A DNA stretch of 64,000 bases from Novosphingobium sp. PC22D (lineage in GTDB: Bacteria; Pseudomonadota; Alphaproteobacteria; Sphingomonadales; Sphingomonadaceae): contig NZ_MWMO01000012.1 in NCBI RefSeq assembly GCF_002556635.1, positions 80,461 through 144,460 of the forward strand, read 5' to 3'. Positions 16,269 through 25,273 of the stretch are shown in pieces. Every line of letters starts with the position of its first letter. Within the stretch, counting starts at the first letter, position 1. Made by a program: the position numbers and the translations under genes. Below the pieces are notes generated by a model. It was not told the DNA's origin. It ran no database searches and saw only the letters and a program-made list of their open reading frames with translations.

Positions 16269-16313
16269 GGTGGCGGGGGCAGGGCCGATCATACCGGCCC
16301 TGCCCCCGCCACC
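16269..16313. terminator. Bidirectional terminator, 18-bp perfect stem
   Basis: Arms 16269-16286 (GGTGGCGGGGGCAGGGCC) and 16296-16313 are exact reverse complements with a 9-base loop. It lies between the convergent hydrolase (ends 16231) and TonB receptor (ends 16320) genes, so it can serve both. No U-rich tract follows on either strand. Confidence 0.75.
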
Positions 16314-16319
16314 TCGCTG

Positions 16320-18659
16320 TCAGAAGTCGTAGCGCACCTCGCCGCCCCAGAAGCGCGGCAGCCCTGGATTGACGACATTGGTGTTGCCGCCCGGCGCGGC
16401 CGCGTTGCCGCCCGAGTAGTACTTCCGGTCGAACAGGTTGCGGGCATAAAGCGCGGCGGTGAGCCCCGATCCGCCGATGTTCTCCAGCGTCACGCGCGCG
16501 TTCACCAGGACATAGCCGGGCAGCACGGTGTTGGGGGCATCGGTCGCGCCCACGTTCGAGAAGTTCTGCTCGGTCTGGCCATAAGCGTCGGCCCGAAACT
16601 TGAGCGTTCCGGTATCACCGAGCGGGACGCCGACTTCGCCGTAGATCGTGCCGCTCCATTCGGGTACGTCGGCGAAGGGCCCGTATTTGACCGTTTCGCC
16701 CAGCACGGTCACCGTGTCCCTGGTGTAACGCGCATCGGTGTAGTTGCCCGAGATGCCGAAGGTCAGGTTCGCGGTCGGGCGCACCGAGGCATCGAACTCG
16801 ACGCCCGAGATCTTCGCCTTGGGCACGTTGACGGTGAGCAACGAGACACCTTGCGGCGTGAGGATGTAGGCCGCGCGCTGGATGTTATCGACCCACTGGT
16901 TGAAGACGTCGGCGTTGAAGGTCGCGGGCACGCCAAGGCCGTTGCCCGAATACTTGACGCCGGCCTCGATGTCCTTCGTGGTCTCGGGCAGGAATAGGTT
17001 GCCCCCGCCCGCCGCGGTCACCGCGATCGGCGCGACCGAGTAGTTGAAGCCTCCCGCACGCCAGCTTCCCCGGTGCGAGACATAGACCATGAGGTCCGGC
17101 GATATCTTGTAGTCGAGACTGATCGTCCAGCTCGGCTTGTCGGCCTTGGTCACTTCGGGAACGTTGTCGGGGAAGAAGCCGAGGAACAGCGAATCCTCGC
17201 CCTGGCGCAGCGTGGTCTTGTCCCAGGTATAGCGGAAACCGCCGGTGACATTGAGCGCCTCGGTCAGCGCGTAGGTCGCCTGCGCGAAGCCCGCCACCGA
17301 GCGCGTCTTGAACTTGCCGGTGTAGAAGAAGCGGAACGGCGGCTGGATCGGGTTGAAGTTGCCGAAATCGAGCGGCGAGCGGACAAACTTCTTCTCGTCG
17401 AGATAGTAGAAGCCCACCACATAGTCGAGCGCACCGCCGACGGCCTTGCCCTGCAATTGCAGCTCGTTCGAGATCTGGCGGTTGCGCTGGCGGAACCCTT
17501 CGATGTTCTGCGTCTTCAGGCCGCCAAGGATAAGCTCGCCCTGGGTCTGGAAGAACGGGAACGGCGAACCGTCGTAGTCATAACCGTCATAGGCCTTGGC
17601 GCGGTTGTAGCCGAAGATGTTCTTGATCGTCAGGTCGGGCGAAAGCTCGATCTCGGTGGTGTTGATAGCGAACGTGTCCGATGCCTCGTGGAAGGGATCG
17701 ACGCTCGACAGGTTGACCCACGGCCCGAGGCTGCGCTGCAAGGCCAGGGCATCCTCGAGGTCGCCCTGGAACACGCCGGGGTTCGCTGCGAGGAACTGGG
17801 TGAAAACCGGATTGGCCGCGCTCAGCGCGCAGGCGGCGGCGTCGACCAGACCCTGCGCCGAACTGCCGCAAGGGTTCACCGACCACAGCAGGTAGGGCGT
17901 GTTCGTCCCGTCCTCGTCGGTGTACTGCACCACCGTGGTGTTGCGGATGCCGGGTGCCAGCTCGATCGCGAGCGTGCCGCGCAGCGAGATCTGGTCGATG
18001 TTCCCGTAGTCCTCGTCGAGATAGTAGTCGCGCACGAAGCCGCCGCCGCCGGTATATTCGGCCGCGACGCGCAGGCCGACGGTCTCGGAAAGCGGAACGC
18101 TGACCGCGCCTTCGACGTGCCGTGATTCGTAGCTGCCATAGCGGCCGCTGACGTAGCCACCGAATTCGTCGCCGGGCTTGGCGGTCTCGTAGAGCACCGC
18201 GCCGCCGGTCGCGTTGCGGCCGAACAGCGTGCCCTGCGGTCCCTTGAGCACCTGGATGCCACCCAGGTCATAGAAGGGCGTCGCCGAATAGGTCGAGATC
18301 TGGACCTCGTTGATGTAGGGCAGCACGCTCGGCGGCGAGTTCGAGAACGTGTCGACGCTCTGGCCTCGGATCGAGTAGTTGAACGCGTGGACACCGCCGT
18401 TCTGGCGGATCACCAGCCCCGGCACGGCGGTCTGCAGGTCGTTCTCGTTATAGATCGCCCGCTCGGCCAGCGACTCGCCGTCGATCGCGGCGATCGCGAT
18501 GGGAACGTCGGACAGCCGCTCCTCGCGACGCCGTGCGGTAACGACGATCGCCTCGTCGCCTCCGCCCTCCTCGAGCGCCGCCCGATCCTGCGCCACCGCG
18601 ACAGTGCCAAACGGCATCGCGCAACCCGCGAGCAGACTCGCGCCAATCCATATCCTCAT
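16320..18659 (-). CDS. TonB-dependent outer-membrane receptor
   Basis: 779 residues. Signal peptide (MRIWIGASLLAGCAMPFGTVAVAQ), a TonB box (EAIVVTARRREE, near 35-46), plug domain (VPIAIAAIDGESLAERAI to GPQGTLFGRNATGGAV, about 50-165), then a 22-strand-type barrel to a terminal aromatic residue (GGEVRYDF). No N-terminal signalling extension, so it is not a FecA-type transducer. It belongs to the large sphingomonad set of receptors used for hydrophobic growth substrates as well as siderophores. Its place downstream of the P450 and VOC genes, on the same strand, argues for uptake of the compound those enzymes attack; this is inference. Confidence 0.92.
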   Translation of the reverse strand: MRIWIGASLLAGCAMPFGTVAVAQDRAALEEGGGDEAIVVTARRREERLSDVPIAIAAIDGESLAERAIYNENDLQTAVPGLVIRQNGGVHAFNYSIRGQSVDTFSNSPPSVLPYINEVQISTYSATPFYDLGGIQVLKGPQGTLFGRNATGGAVLYETAKPGDEFGGYVSGRYGSYESRHVEGAVSVPLSETVGLRVAAEYTGGGGFVRDYYLDEDYGNIDQISLRGTLAIELAPGIRNTTVVQYTDEDGTNTPYLLWSVNPCGSSAQGLVDAAACALSAANPVFTQFLAANPGVFQGDLEDALALQRSLGPWVNLSSVDPFHEASDTFAINTTEIELSPDLTIKNIFGYNRAKAYDGYDYDGSPFPFFQTQGELILGGLKTQNIEGFRQRNRQISNELQLQGKAVGGALDYVVGFYYLDEKKFVRSPLDFGNFNPIQPPFRFFYTGKFKTRSVAGFAQATYALTEALNVTGGFRYTWDKTTLRQGEDSLFLGFFPDNVPEVTKADKPSWTISLDYKISPDLMVYVSHRGSWRAGGFNYSVAPIAVTAAGGGNLFLPETTKDIEAGVKYSGNGLGVPATFNADVFNQWVDNIQRAAYILTPQGVSLLTVNVPKAKISGVEFDASVRPTANLTFGISGNYTDARYTRDTVTVLGETVKYGPFADVPEWSGTIYGEVGVPLGDTGTLKFRADAYGQTEQNFSNVGATDAPNTVLPGYVLVNARVTLENIGGSGLTAALYARNLFDRKYYSGGNAAAPGGNTNVVNPGLPRFWGGEVRYDF

Positions 18660-18792
18660 TGTTTTTCCCCTCCTCCCGGGTGACCGCGCGCGAACTGCGC
18701 GTCGTCGTCGCGATACCCGATGCGGGCCCCGAATACCGCCTCATCGGGGCGCTTGCCACTCGGCTGGCGCGATAGGCCCGGCGATTGTCCGG

Positions 18793-19311
18793 TCAGGTCA
18801 AGTAGCGGATCGGATCGCTACCGTTCCAATCACGCGCCGCTTCGGCGATCGCGTCGAAAAGCGCGACCGTCCCCGGCTCACGCTCGAGCACTTCGAGGAA
18901 ACAGCCGATCGTGTGGCGCAGATCGAAATAGGCGAAGTTGAGCGGCCCGAAGCTGGCGAGGTAGCCCGGCTCGATGCCGAGCGCGGCATAGTGCGCCGTT
19001 TCCGCCTCGATGGTTCCGTCCGCCCAATAGCAGAAGTGGTGAAAGCCGCCCGCGCCCGGCGCGTACATGTCGCGATAGACCGACGGACCGGCGTCGTGCT
19101 GCTCGATCAGCTCGATCTGGAGCGGACCGGCCTGCGCGAAGGCGCAGGTCATCTCGAGTGCGACGGGCTGGCCGCGATAGCGGCCGTTCGACGGCCGGAC
19201 GTGCGACATCACGAAGAAGGGCCCCGCCCCGGTCGTGCGCAGCCATTCGGCCATTGCCGCCTCGATGTCGGCAACGACATGGCAGGCCTGGACGTAGTGA
19301 CCGCGGCCCAT
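18793..19311 (-). CDS. VOC-superfamily (glyoxalase-like) protein
   Basis: 172 residues with two beta-alpha-beta-beta-beta modules: FVMSHVRPSNGRYRGQPVALEMTCAFAQAGPLQIELIEQHD and, in the second half, AGGFHHFCYWADGTIEAETA followed by LNFAYFDLRHTIGCFLEVLE. His, Glu and Tyr positions compatible with a metal site are seen (QIELIEQ, HHFCYW, CFLEV). Members isomerise, cleave or open rings; this subgroup (Glyoxalase_4-like) lacks assigned chemistry. Lies 28 bases downstream of the P450 gene on the same strand and 133 bases before the receptor gene, so it is probably in the same unit and handles a P450 product. Confidence 0.78.
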   Translation of the reverse strand: MGRGHYVQACHVVADIEAAMAEWLRTTGAGPFFVMSHVRPSNGRYRGQPVALEMTCAFAQAGPLQIELIEQHDAGPSVYRDMYAPGAGGFHHFCYWADGTIEAETAHYAALGIEPGYLASFGPLNFAYFDLRHTIGCFLEVLEREPGTVALFDAIAEAARDWNGSDPIRYLT

Positions 19312-19339
19312 CGTCCTCGTCGCCCCGGCGGCGACCGCC

Positions 19340-20665
19340 TCAGCGCGGTTCGTACGTGATCGGCAGCGATTCGATCGTGCGCGTGGCGACGGTCGGCGTG
19401 TAGGTGATCTCGCTTTCCGGGATCGCCAGCTTCATGTTCTTCATCTGCTTGACGATCTCGCGGGCGGCGACCTTCACTTCCATACGCGCCAGCGCAAGGC
19501 CGATGCAGCGGTGCGGTCCGCCGCCGAAGGCGACGTGACGGCCCAGATTGGGCCGCGTCAGGTCGAACGCGCGCGGATCGGGAAACACCGTCTCGTCGTC
19601 GTTGCCCGAACCGTAGACGAGCAGCATGTGCGCGCCCTTGGGGATCTTGGTGCCGTTGACGACGACGTCCTTGGTCGCCGAACGCGAGAGCGCGCGCACC
19701 GGAGGCTCGTTGCGCAAATGCTCCTCGACGAAGCGGTTGAGCTGGCGGTCGTCGTCGATCACGCTTTCGAGCACCCCGGCCATCTCGGGCCTGGTGGTCA
19801 GGACATAGAACAGGTTGCCGATCGCGGTGGCAGTCGTGTCGTTGCCCGCGATCAGAGTCGCGCGGCAAAGCGAGACCGCTTCCTCGAAGGTCAGCTTTTC
19901 CTTGGTTCCGTCCGCGTTGGTCACTTCGGCATGGACGAGATCGGAGATCATGTCCTCGGTCGGATTGGCCTCCTTCTCCTTCATCTTGGCGATGAGGTAG
20001 TTCTGAAGGTCCGCGATCTGGCGCGCGTTCTCGAGCATGGTCTCGCGCGACTGCATCGCGCTGATCTGCGCGGTGACCGCGACCGACCAGCGCGAGATCT
20101 GCTCTTCCATGCCGTGATCGAGGCCGAGCTGCTCGACGATGATGCGGATCGTGAGCGGAATCGCGATGTCCTTCACCGCGTCGCACTTGCCGTCGCCGCG
20201 CGCGACCACCTCGGCGATGAGGTCATGGACGACCTGGGTGATGCGCGGTTCCAGCTCCTTCACCCGGTGCGCGGTAAAGGCGTTCTCCATCAGCTTGCGG
20301 ATGCGCGTGTGGTAGGGCGGGTCCGACATGATCGCGTCGGGGAAGTAGCCGCCGCCGTGCTCCTGCAGGAAGGCGCGGAACTCCGCCTGGAGGCCGCGCG
20401 CCTGGAAATCGTGATAGCCGTGGTGGACCGAAAAGGTGATCGGATCGGACTGGACGGCCGAGATATCCTCGTGACGCGTCACCAGCCACGAGCCGAGCTT
20501 CTCGTCGTAGTGAATCGGATCGCCGTGGCGCATCGCGCGGAAATAGTCACGCGGATGAGCCTGAACGGCGCGGTCGGTAAGCGTACCTTCCTTGAGCAGA
20601 CGCTCCTCTTCGGGGCTGAGCGGAAGTCGCTCGGATACGCGGTCCTCGGTGGTCTGTGTCGCCAT
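19340..20665 (-). CDS. Cytochrome P450
   Basis: 441 residues, soluble class I bacterial P450. I-helix oxygen-activation motif AGNDTTA (near 270-276), K-helix ExxR (EHLR), and heme loop FGGGPHRCIG with the proximal Cys at residue 387 are intact. N-terminal PRDYFRAMRHGDPIHYDEKLGSW and the DPPYHTRIRKLMENAFT stretch are typical of substrate-hydroxylating families such as those acting on terpenoids, steroids and alkyl chains; the exact CYP family cannot be set by eye. The [2Fe-2S] ferredoxin gene 180 bases upstream on the same strand is the likely electron donor; no ferredoxin reductase gene is in the window. Confidence 0.93.
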   Translation of the reverse strand: MATQTTEDRVSERLPLSPEEERLLKEGTLTDRAVQAHPRDYFRAMRHGDPIHYDEKLGSWLVTRHEDISAVQSDPITFSVHHGYHDFQARGLQAEFRAFLQEHGGGYFPDAIMSDPPYHTRIRKLMENAFTAHRVKELEPRITQVVHDLIAEVVARGDGKCDAVKDIAIPLTIRIIVEQLGLDHGMEEQISRWSVAVTAQISAMQSRETMLENARQIADLQNYLIAKMKEKEANPTEDMISDLVHAEVTNADGTKEKLTFEEAVSLCRATLIAGNDTTATAIGNLFYVLTTRPEMAGVLESVIDDDRQLNRFVEEHLRNEPPVRALSRSATKDVVVNGTKIPKGAHMLLVYGSGNDDETVFPDPRAFDLTRPNLGRHVAFGGGPHRCIGLALARMEVKVAAREIVKQMKNMKLAIPESEITYTPTVATRTIESLPITYEPR

Positions 20666-20845
20666 CTGCCTGTCCTGTCATCCTGTCGGCACGCGAGTCA
20701 TGCGATGCGTCGTCCGATGCATCGGCGGCGCGAGCCTTGTGCCGTGCGACTTTGCCGCCGGGCCCGGTTCAAGGCCATATCCGCGCTCGCCGCGGGGCTT
20801 GCCCTTGGACGCAACCCGGCGACCGGTCACCTCGGGGATGCGCAC

Positions 20846-21181
20846 TCAATAGGTGGAAGCCGGCGCCACCGTGACCTCGATGCCGTCGAGCTCGTCGCGC
20901 ATCTTGATCTGGCAGCCCAGGCGGCTGGTGTCCTTCATCACGTCGGCGACCATGTCGAGCATGGCAAACTCAATGTCGTCGGGCTCGCCCACCTTGTCCC
21001 ACCAGCGGGGGTCGACATAGACGTGGCAGGTCGCGCAGGCGCAGCCGCCGCCGCAGTCTCCCATGATCCCGGCCACACCGTTACTCTTGCCGAGTTCCAT
21101 CAGGCTGGTGCCTTCCTCGACATTGTCGAACGTGCGGGTTTCGCCGTTTACGTCGATCATCGTGACTTTCAGAGTACCCAT
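20846..21181 (-). CDS. [2Fe-2S] ferredoxin, putidaredoxin/adrenodoxin type
   Basis: 111 residues from MGTLKVTMIDV; the frame extends upstream to an ATG at 21211 but the family begins here. Cluster ligands are Cys43, Cys49, Cys52 and Cys90, giving C-x5-C-x2-C...C, the spacing of putidaredoxin (39, 45, 48, 86); an additional Cys47 lies inside the loop. The acidic helix (EPDDIEFAMLDMVADV) that docks to P450s is present. It most likely feeds electrons to the P450 that follows and could also serve the Rieske oxygenases encoded divergently. A 262-base divergent promoter region separates it from the amidohydrolase gene; it contains the short palindrome CTTTGCAAAG (21249-21258). Confidence 0.92.
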   Translation of the reverse strand: MGTLKVTMIDVNGETRTFDNVEEGTSLMELGKSNGVAGIMGDCGGGCACATCHVYVDPRWWDKVGEPDDIEFAMLDMVADVMKDTSRLGCQIKMRDELDGIEVTVAPASTY

Positions 21182-21443
21182 CTCGATCCTTGTTCCCTCG
21201 TATTCGCGCAAAGGGGATTACCGGCTCCCAATGCCTCAGTGCGCGGCGCTTTGCAAAGAGCCAAACCGTCTCATAAATTGACTGACGTCGCAGTTTCACG
21301 CCCTTGCGGGCGCCCACCTTCAGGGGAAACGGGGTCTGCGCGAGCAGTCATTTGCCTTGGCGCATGCCGGACTTAGAGTCGGCAGGCATGATCCCAGGCC
21401 CGGCGCACCCGCGCGCGATCGGCCGATATGAAGGAGAGGAACC

Positions 21444-22742
21444 GTGGGCCGGACCCTGATCCAGAACGCCACGATATTCACGGCGGCGGGAGACGCTCCG
21501 TACAAGGGCGACCTCCTGGTCGAGGGCAACCGCATCGCCGCGCTCGGCCAGCCCGGGACGGTGGCGCCCGGTGCCGACGCCGCCGATACGGTGATCGACG
21601 CCGAGGGCATGTTCTGCATGCCGGGAATGACCGAGGGTCACGCGCACTTGTCGTTCGAGAACGTCACCGCGACCGAGAACCTCATCACCCCCTCGCCCGA
21701 AACCCAGGTCTTCACCGCCGCGCGCGGCGCCAAGGCGCTGATCGAGGCGGGCTTCACCAGCGCCTACGGGGCCTCGGAAGCCAAGCTGAAGTTGGCGGTC
21801 GCGGTACGCGACGAAGTCAACGCCGGGCGGCTGCCGGGCCCGCGCATCCGTGCCGGCGGCCTCGAGATCTCGGTGACAGGCGCGATGGGGGACGAGAGTA
21901 CCGCGCACAACCCGCGCATCGGCCCCTCGACGATCGTCGACGGCGTCGAGGAAATGCGCAAGGCGGTGCGCCTGCATTGCCGCGAGGGCGTCGACAACGT
22001 GAAGCTCGATGTCTCGGGCGATCCGTTCTATCCGAACACGCCCGGCCACACCACGCCGATGACTTTCGACGAGATCAAGGTCGCGGCGGAAACCGCGCAT
22101 GCCTACGGCCGCAAGATCAACGCGCACACGCGCTCGCTCGAAGGCTCCAAGCACTGCGTGCGCGCCGGCGTCGACGGCCTGTTCCACTGCGAATATTCCG
22201 ACGAGGAAATGCTCGACCTGTTCGAGGAGGCAAAGGACCGCATCTTCGTGGTTCCGACCGTTGGCCTGTTCCATCAGATCATGGCGGGCGAAGCGGCGGG
22301 CCACGGCCTCTCGGCCGAAGTCGGCGGCTACATGAACATCCCCGAACTGCTCGAAAACTCGGTCAAGACGCATACCGAGCTGCGCAAGCGGGGCATCCGG
22401 CACCTGATCGGCGGCGACTACGGCTTCGGCTGGAGCCCGCAAGGCACGCAGGGCCGCGATCTGGAGTTCTTCGTCGAGTATTACGGCTACAGCCCCGCCG
22501 AAGCGCTGGTCTGCGCCACCCGCAACGGCGGCCTCGCGATGGGCAATAACGGTGAACTCGGCACTCTCGAGGCGGGGAAACTGGCGGACTTCATCCTGGT
22601 CAACGGCGATCCGCTCTCGGACATCACGGTATTGTCCGGGCCCGATCGCGTCGAATTCGTGATGAAGGATGGCCAGATTCAAAAAATAGCGCCGAGACTC
22701 TCGGCACAACAGACACAACCCGTGCTCGAAGCCGCGGAATAA
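21444..22742 (+). CDS. Amidohydrolase-family metal-dependent hydrolase
   Basis: 432 residues from a GTG start preceded by AAGGAGAGGA (21431-21440). TIM-barrel amidohydrolase of the imidazolonepropionase-like group. Metal-site elements: H-x-H in EGHAHLSFEN (near residue 66), a lysine region NVKLDVSGDP, His in INAHTRS and LFHCEY, and Asp in GGDYGFGWSPQGT. The C-terminal beta sandwich GTLEAGKLADFILVNGDPLSDI is standard. Could cleave an amide, lactam, lactone or cyclic ketone; the substrate is not evident. First gene of a plus-strand run of nine genes to 31309 that looks like one catabolic operon. Confidence 0.87.
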   Translation: MGRTLIQNATIFTAAGDAPYKGDLLVEGNRIAALGQPGTVAPGADAADTVIDAEGMFCMPGMTEGHAHLSFENVTATENLITPSPETQVFTAARGAKALIEAGFTSAYGASEAKLKLAVAVRDEVNAGRLPGPRIRAGGLEISVTGAMGDESTAHNPRIGPSTIVDGVEEMRKAVRLHCREGVDNVKLDVSGDPFYPNTPGHTTPMTFDEIKVAAETAHAYGRKINAHTRSLEGSKHCVRAGVDGLFHCEYSDEEMLDLFEEAKDRIFVVPTVGLFHQIMAGEAAGHGLSAEVGGYMNIPELLENSVKTHTELRKRGIRHLIGGDYGFGWSPQGTQGRDLEFFVEYYGYSPAEALVCATRNGGLAMGNNGELGTLEAGKLADFILVNGDPLSDITVLSGPDRVEFVMKDGQIQKIAPRLSAQQTQPVLEAAE

Positions 22743-22755
22743 GGAGCATCAACTG

Positions 22756-24186
22756 ATGAACGTCGAAACCGGCATGCTCAAGCCCGGCGAGGCGCGCCAT
22801 CCCGCCGAGTCCACGCAGGAAATCATCGCGCAGGACAAGGTCAAGGCGCCCGGCTGGGCCGCGAGCGAGAACTACGAATACCTCGGCAGCGAGGACGTCA
22901 CCAAGGACCGCTACGTCGATCCCGAATTCGCCAAGGGCGAATTCGAGCGGATGTGGACGCGCACCTGGCAGATGGCCTGCCGCGAGAACCACATCCCCGA
23001 GGCCGGCGACTATTACGTCTACGACATCGGCCCCTACTCGTTCATCATCGCGCGCGACGACGAGGGCGAGATTCACGCGCACTTCAACGCCTGCCTGCAC
23101 CGCGGCACCAAGCTCAAGCCCTCGGCCACCGAAGGCTATGCGATGGACCTCAAGTGCCCATTCCACGGCTGGACCTGGAACCTCGACGGTTCGCTCAAGG
23201 AGATCCCCGAGAAGTGGGACTTCGCCCATGTCCAGAGCCGCAAGATGTGCCTTCCCGCCGCGCGCGTCGAGCGCCTCGGCGGCTTCGTGTGGATCAACAT
23301 GGACCCCGACGCGCCGAGCCTCGAGGAATACCTCGGCCCCGAAGCGCTCGCCCATCTCAAGGCCTGGAAGCTGGAAGACCGCTATATCTACCTGCACGTC
23401 CAGAAGAGCTATCCGGCGAACTGGAAGCTGACGATGGAGGCGTTCATGGAAGCCTATCACGTCGGCGACACGCACCCGCAGGTGCAGCCCGCCAACGGCG
23501 ACGTCAATTCGCAGTACGACGTCTACGGCGAGCACGTGAACCGGTTCATCTCGACGCTCGGCGTGGTCAGCCCGAAGCTGCGCGACAAGTATTCCGAAGC
23601 CGACATCATCGAGAACTTCACGCTCGGTGACAGTTCCTCGCTCGGCGGCACCAAGCCCGAGCTCAAGGAAGGCGAGCGCGCGCGGCAGGTCATGGCCGAC
23701 ATGTTCCGCAACATGTTCGAGACGGCGACCAACACTGATCTCAGCCACGTGTCCGACACCGAGCTGCTCGACACCTACAGCTACACGTTCTTCCCCAACC
23801 TGTTCCTGTTCCCTGGGATTTCGCTGCCGATGATCTACCGCTTCCGCCCGGACGCGAAGGACCATCGCCGCACGATCTACGAAGTGATGTTCATGCGGTC
23901 CAAGCCCAAGGACGGCAGCCAGGTGGAGACCGCGTCGGTCCAGGTGCTCGAGGATCACCAGTCCTTCGCCGAGGCCGAGGGCATGGACCCCGGCTTCGGC
24001 AAGATTCTCGACCAGGATACCGACAACCTCTACGCGCAGCAGGAGGGCCTGGAGGCGAGCGCCAAGAGCGGGATCACCCTCGCCGACTACCAGGAGATCC
24101 GCATCCGCCACTTCGAGCGCACGGTCGACAAGTACATGGCGATGGCGCCCTATGCGCCTTCGATCGACAAGCTGCAGCGCTGCTGA
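22756..24186 (+). CDS. Rieske non-heme iron oxygenase, alpha subunit
   Basis: 476 residues. Terminal oxygenase that hydroxylates or dihydroxylates an unactivated or aromatic carbon using electrons from a ferredoxin. Rieske ligands are Cys113, His115, Cys134 and His137 (CLHRG and CPFHGW), with an 18-residue gap. The mononuclear iron site shows in MEAFMEAYHVGDTHPQ (two His) with a later Asp. No beta subunit gene follows, so it is of the alpha-only type. Lies 13 bases after the amidohydrolase gene. A long downstream gap holds alternative hairpins. A second, divergent paralogue is at 40.9 kb. Confidence 0.92.
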   Translation: MNVETGMLKPGEARHPAESTQEIIAQDKVKAPGWAASENYEYLGSEDVTKDRYVDPEFAKGEFERMWTRTWQMACRENHIPEAGDYYVYDIGPYSFIIARDDEGEIHAHFNACLHRGTKLKPSATEGYAMDLKCPFHGWTWNLDGSLKEIPEKWDFAHVQSRKMCLPAARVERLGGFVWINMDPDAPSLEEYLGPEALAHLKAWKLEDRYIYLHVQKSYPANWKLTMEAFMEAYHVGDTHPQVQPANGDVNSQYDVYGEHVNRFISTLGVVSPKLRDKYSEADIIENFTLGDSSSLGGTKPELKEGERARQVMADMFRNMFETATNTDLSHVSDTELLDTYSYTFFPNLFLFPGISLPMIYRFRPDAKDHRRTIYEVMFMRSKPKDGSQVETASVQVLEDHQSFAEAEGMDPGFGKILDQDTDNLYAQQEGLEASAKSGITLADYQEIRIRHFERTVDKYMAMAPYAPSIDKLQRC

Positions 24187-24243
24187 CGCGGCCCGCGCGA
24201 ACGATCTAAACTCTCGCGGGCGCGTCCTATGCGGCGCGCCCGC
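24186..24243 (+). terminator. Two mutually exclusive GC-rich hairpins after the Rieske gene
   Basis: An 11-bp stem with one bulged G can form between 24186-24197 and 24215-24225. The right arm also pairs perfectly (9 bp) with 24235-24243 through 24216-24224. The two structures cannot coexist. They sit just after the stop codon at 24186 and before the enoyl-CoA hydratase gene at 24303. No U tract follows, so simple intrinsic termination is uncertain. Confidence 0.35.
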
Positions 24244-24302
24244 GCTGTGCTTTGGATAGGCGCGCCGCCGCAGAGCGGGTCAAGACCATACGGGAGAGCA
24301 TA

Positions 24303-25268
24303 ATGGCAGAAGCGGATCGTCCGACGCCCGAAGAAATCGTCGTCTACGAAAAGGACAAGGCGACCAAGATCGCCACGATCACGCTCAACCGGCCCGATGC
24401 GCTCAACGCGCCGACGATCGCCGCGCGGCTGCGCTTCGCCGACCTCGTCAACCGCGCCAATATCGACGACGACGTCAAGGTCCTCGTCATTCGCGGCGAG
24501 GGCAAGCATCTGGGCTCGGGCGCCGACCTGCCCGAGCAGGCCGATATGCTCAATCCCGACAGCGACATCTCTCTGCTCAACGAATTCCGCATCCCCGATG
24601 ACGGCTCGGTGACTTACCCGCCCTCGGGCTCGTACCGCTTCCTCCAGGGCATTACCAACCTCTACGCCAATTCCGATTTCGGCTGCCGCAGCCTGCAGAG
24701 CTTCAAGAAGATCTCGATCCTCGAGTGCAAGGGCTACGTCTACGGCTGGCACTTCTACCTCGCGGGCGATGCCGACATCGTCGTCGCGAGCGACGAGGCG
24801 CTGTTCGGTCACGCCGCCTTCCGCTACGTCGGCTGGGGCCCGCGCATGTGGACCTGGGCCGAAATGATGGGCCCGCGCAAGTTCGCCGAGATGCTCTTCA
24901 CCGGGCGGCCGTTCACCGCCAGGGAAATGTACGAGTGCAACTTCGTGAACTCGGTCGTGCCGCGCGACAAGCTCGAGGAAGAGACCGCGAAGTACGCGCA
25001 TGCCTGCTCGATCACGAGGCCCAACGATACCGTGGTGGTCCAGAAGACCTTCATGGAACTCTACAAGCAGTATCGCGGCGAGTACTTCGGCAGCCTGCTG
25101 ACCGGCTTCGTCGAGGGCATCAAGCCGATCATGACAGACGACAGCGCCAGCGACCTTGGTCTCGGCGCGGAGACCTTCGGCGGCGGGCTCAACAACGCGG
25201 TGAAGGACAACGATTCGCGTTTCCCGCCCGACTGGCGCCTGAGCTACGGCGGTCGCAACAAGCCCTAG
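24303..25268 (+). CDS. Enoyl-CoA hydratase/isomerase-family protein
   Basis: 321 residues from ATG 24303 (GGGAGAGCATA upstream), longer than the usual 260. Crotonase fold: ATITLNRPDALNAPTIAARL, HLGSGADLPEQADML (first oxyanion loop, Gly-Ser-Gly-Ala-Asp), then the second loop as GYVYGWHFYLAGDADIVVASDEALFGHAAFRYVGWGP. The usual catalytic Glu pair is not obvious in that second loop, and an insert (DISLLNEFRIPDDGSVTYPPSG) lies between loops, so hydratase chemistry is not certain; ring hydrolysis or C-C cleavage are alternatives seen in the family. Part of the plus-strand catabolic run; the aldo/keto reductase gene starts 5 bases later. Confidence 0.8.
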   Translation: MAEADRPTPEEIVVYEKDKATKIATITLNRPDALNAPTIAARLRFADLVNRANIDDDVKVLVIRGEGKHLGSGADLPEQADMLNPDSDISLLNEFRIPDDGSVTYPPSGSYRFLQGITNLYANSDFGCRSLQSFKKISILECKGYVYGWHFYLAGDADIVVASDEALFGHAAFRYVGWGPRMWTWAEMMGPRKFAEMLFTGRPFTAREMYECNFVNSVVPRDKLEEETAKYAHACSITRPNDTVVVQKTFMELYKQYRGEYFGSLLTGFVEGIKPIMTDDSASDLGLGAETFGGGLNNAVKDNDSRFPPDWRLSYGGRNKP

Positions 25269-25273
25269 AGCCC

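Noticed and set aside
21249..21258. CTTTGCAAAG palindrome between ferredoxin and amidohydrolase genes
   Set aside because: Only 10 bases, expected by chance at this length; noted in the ferredoxin entry.
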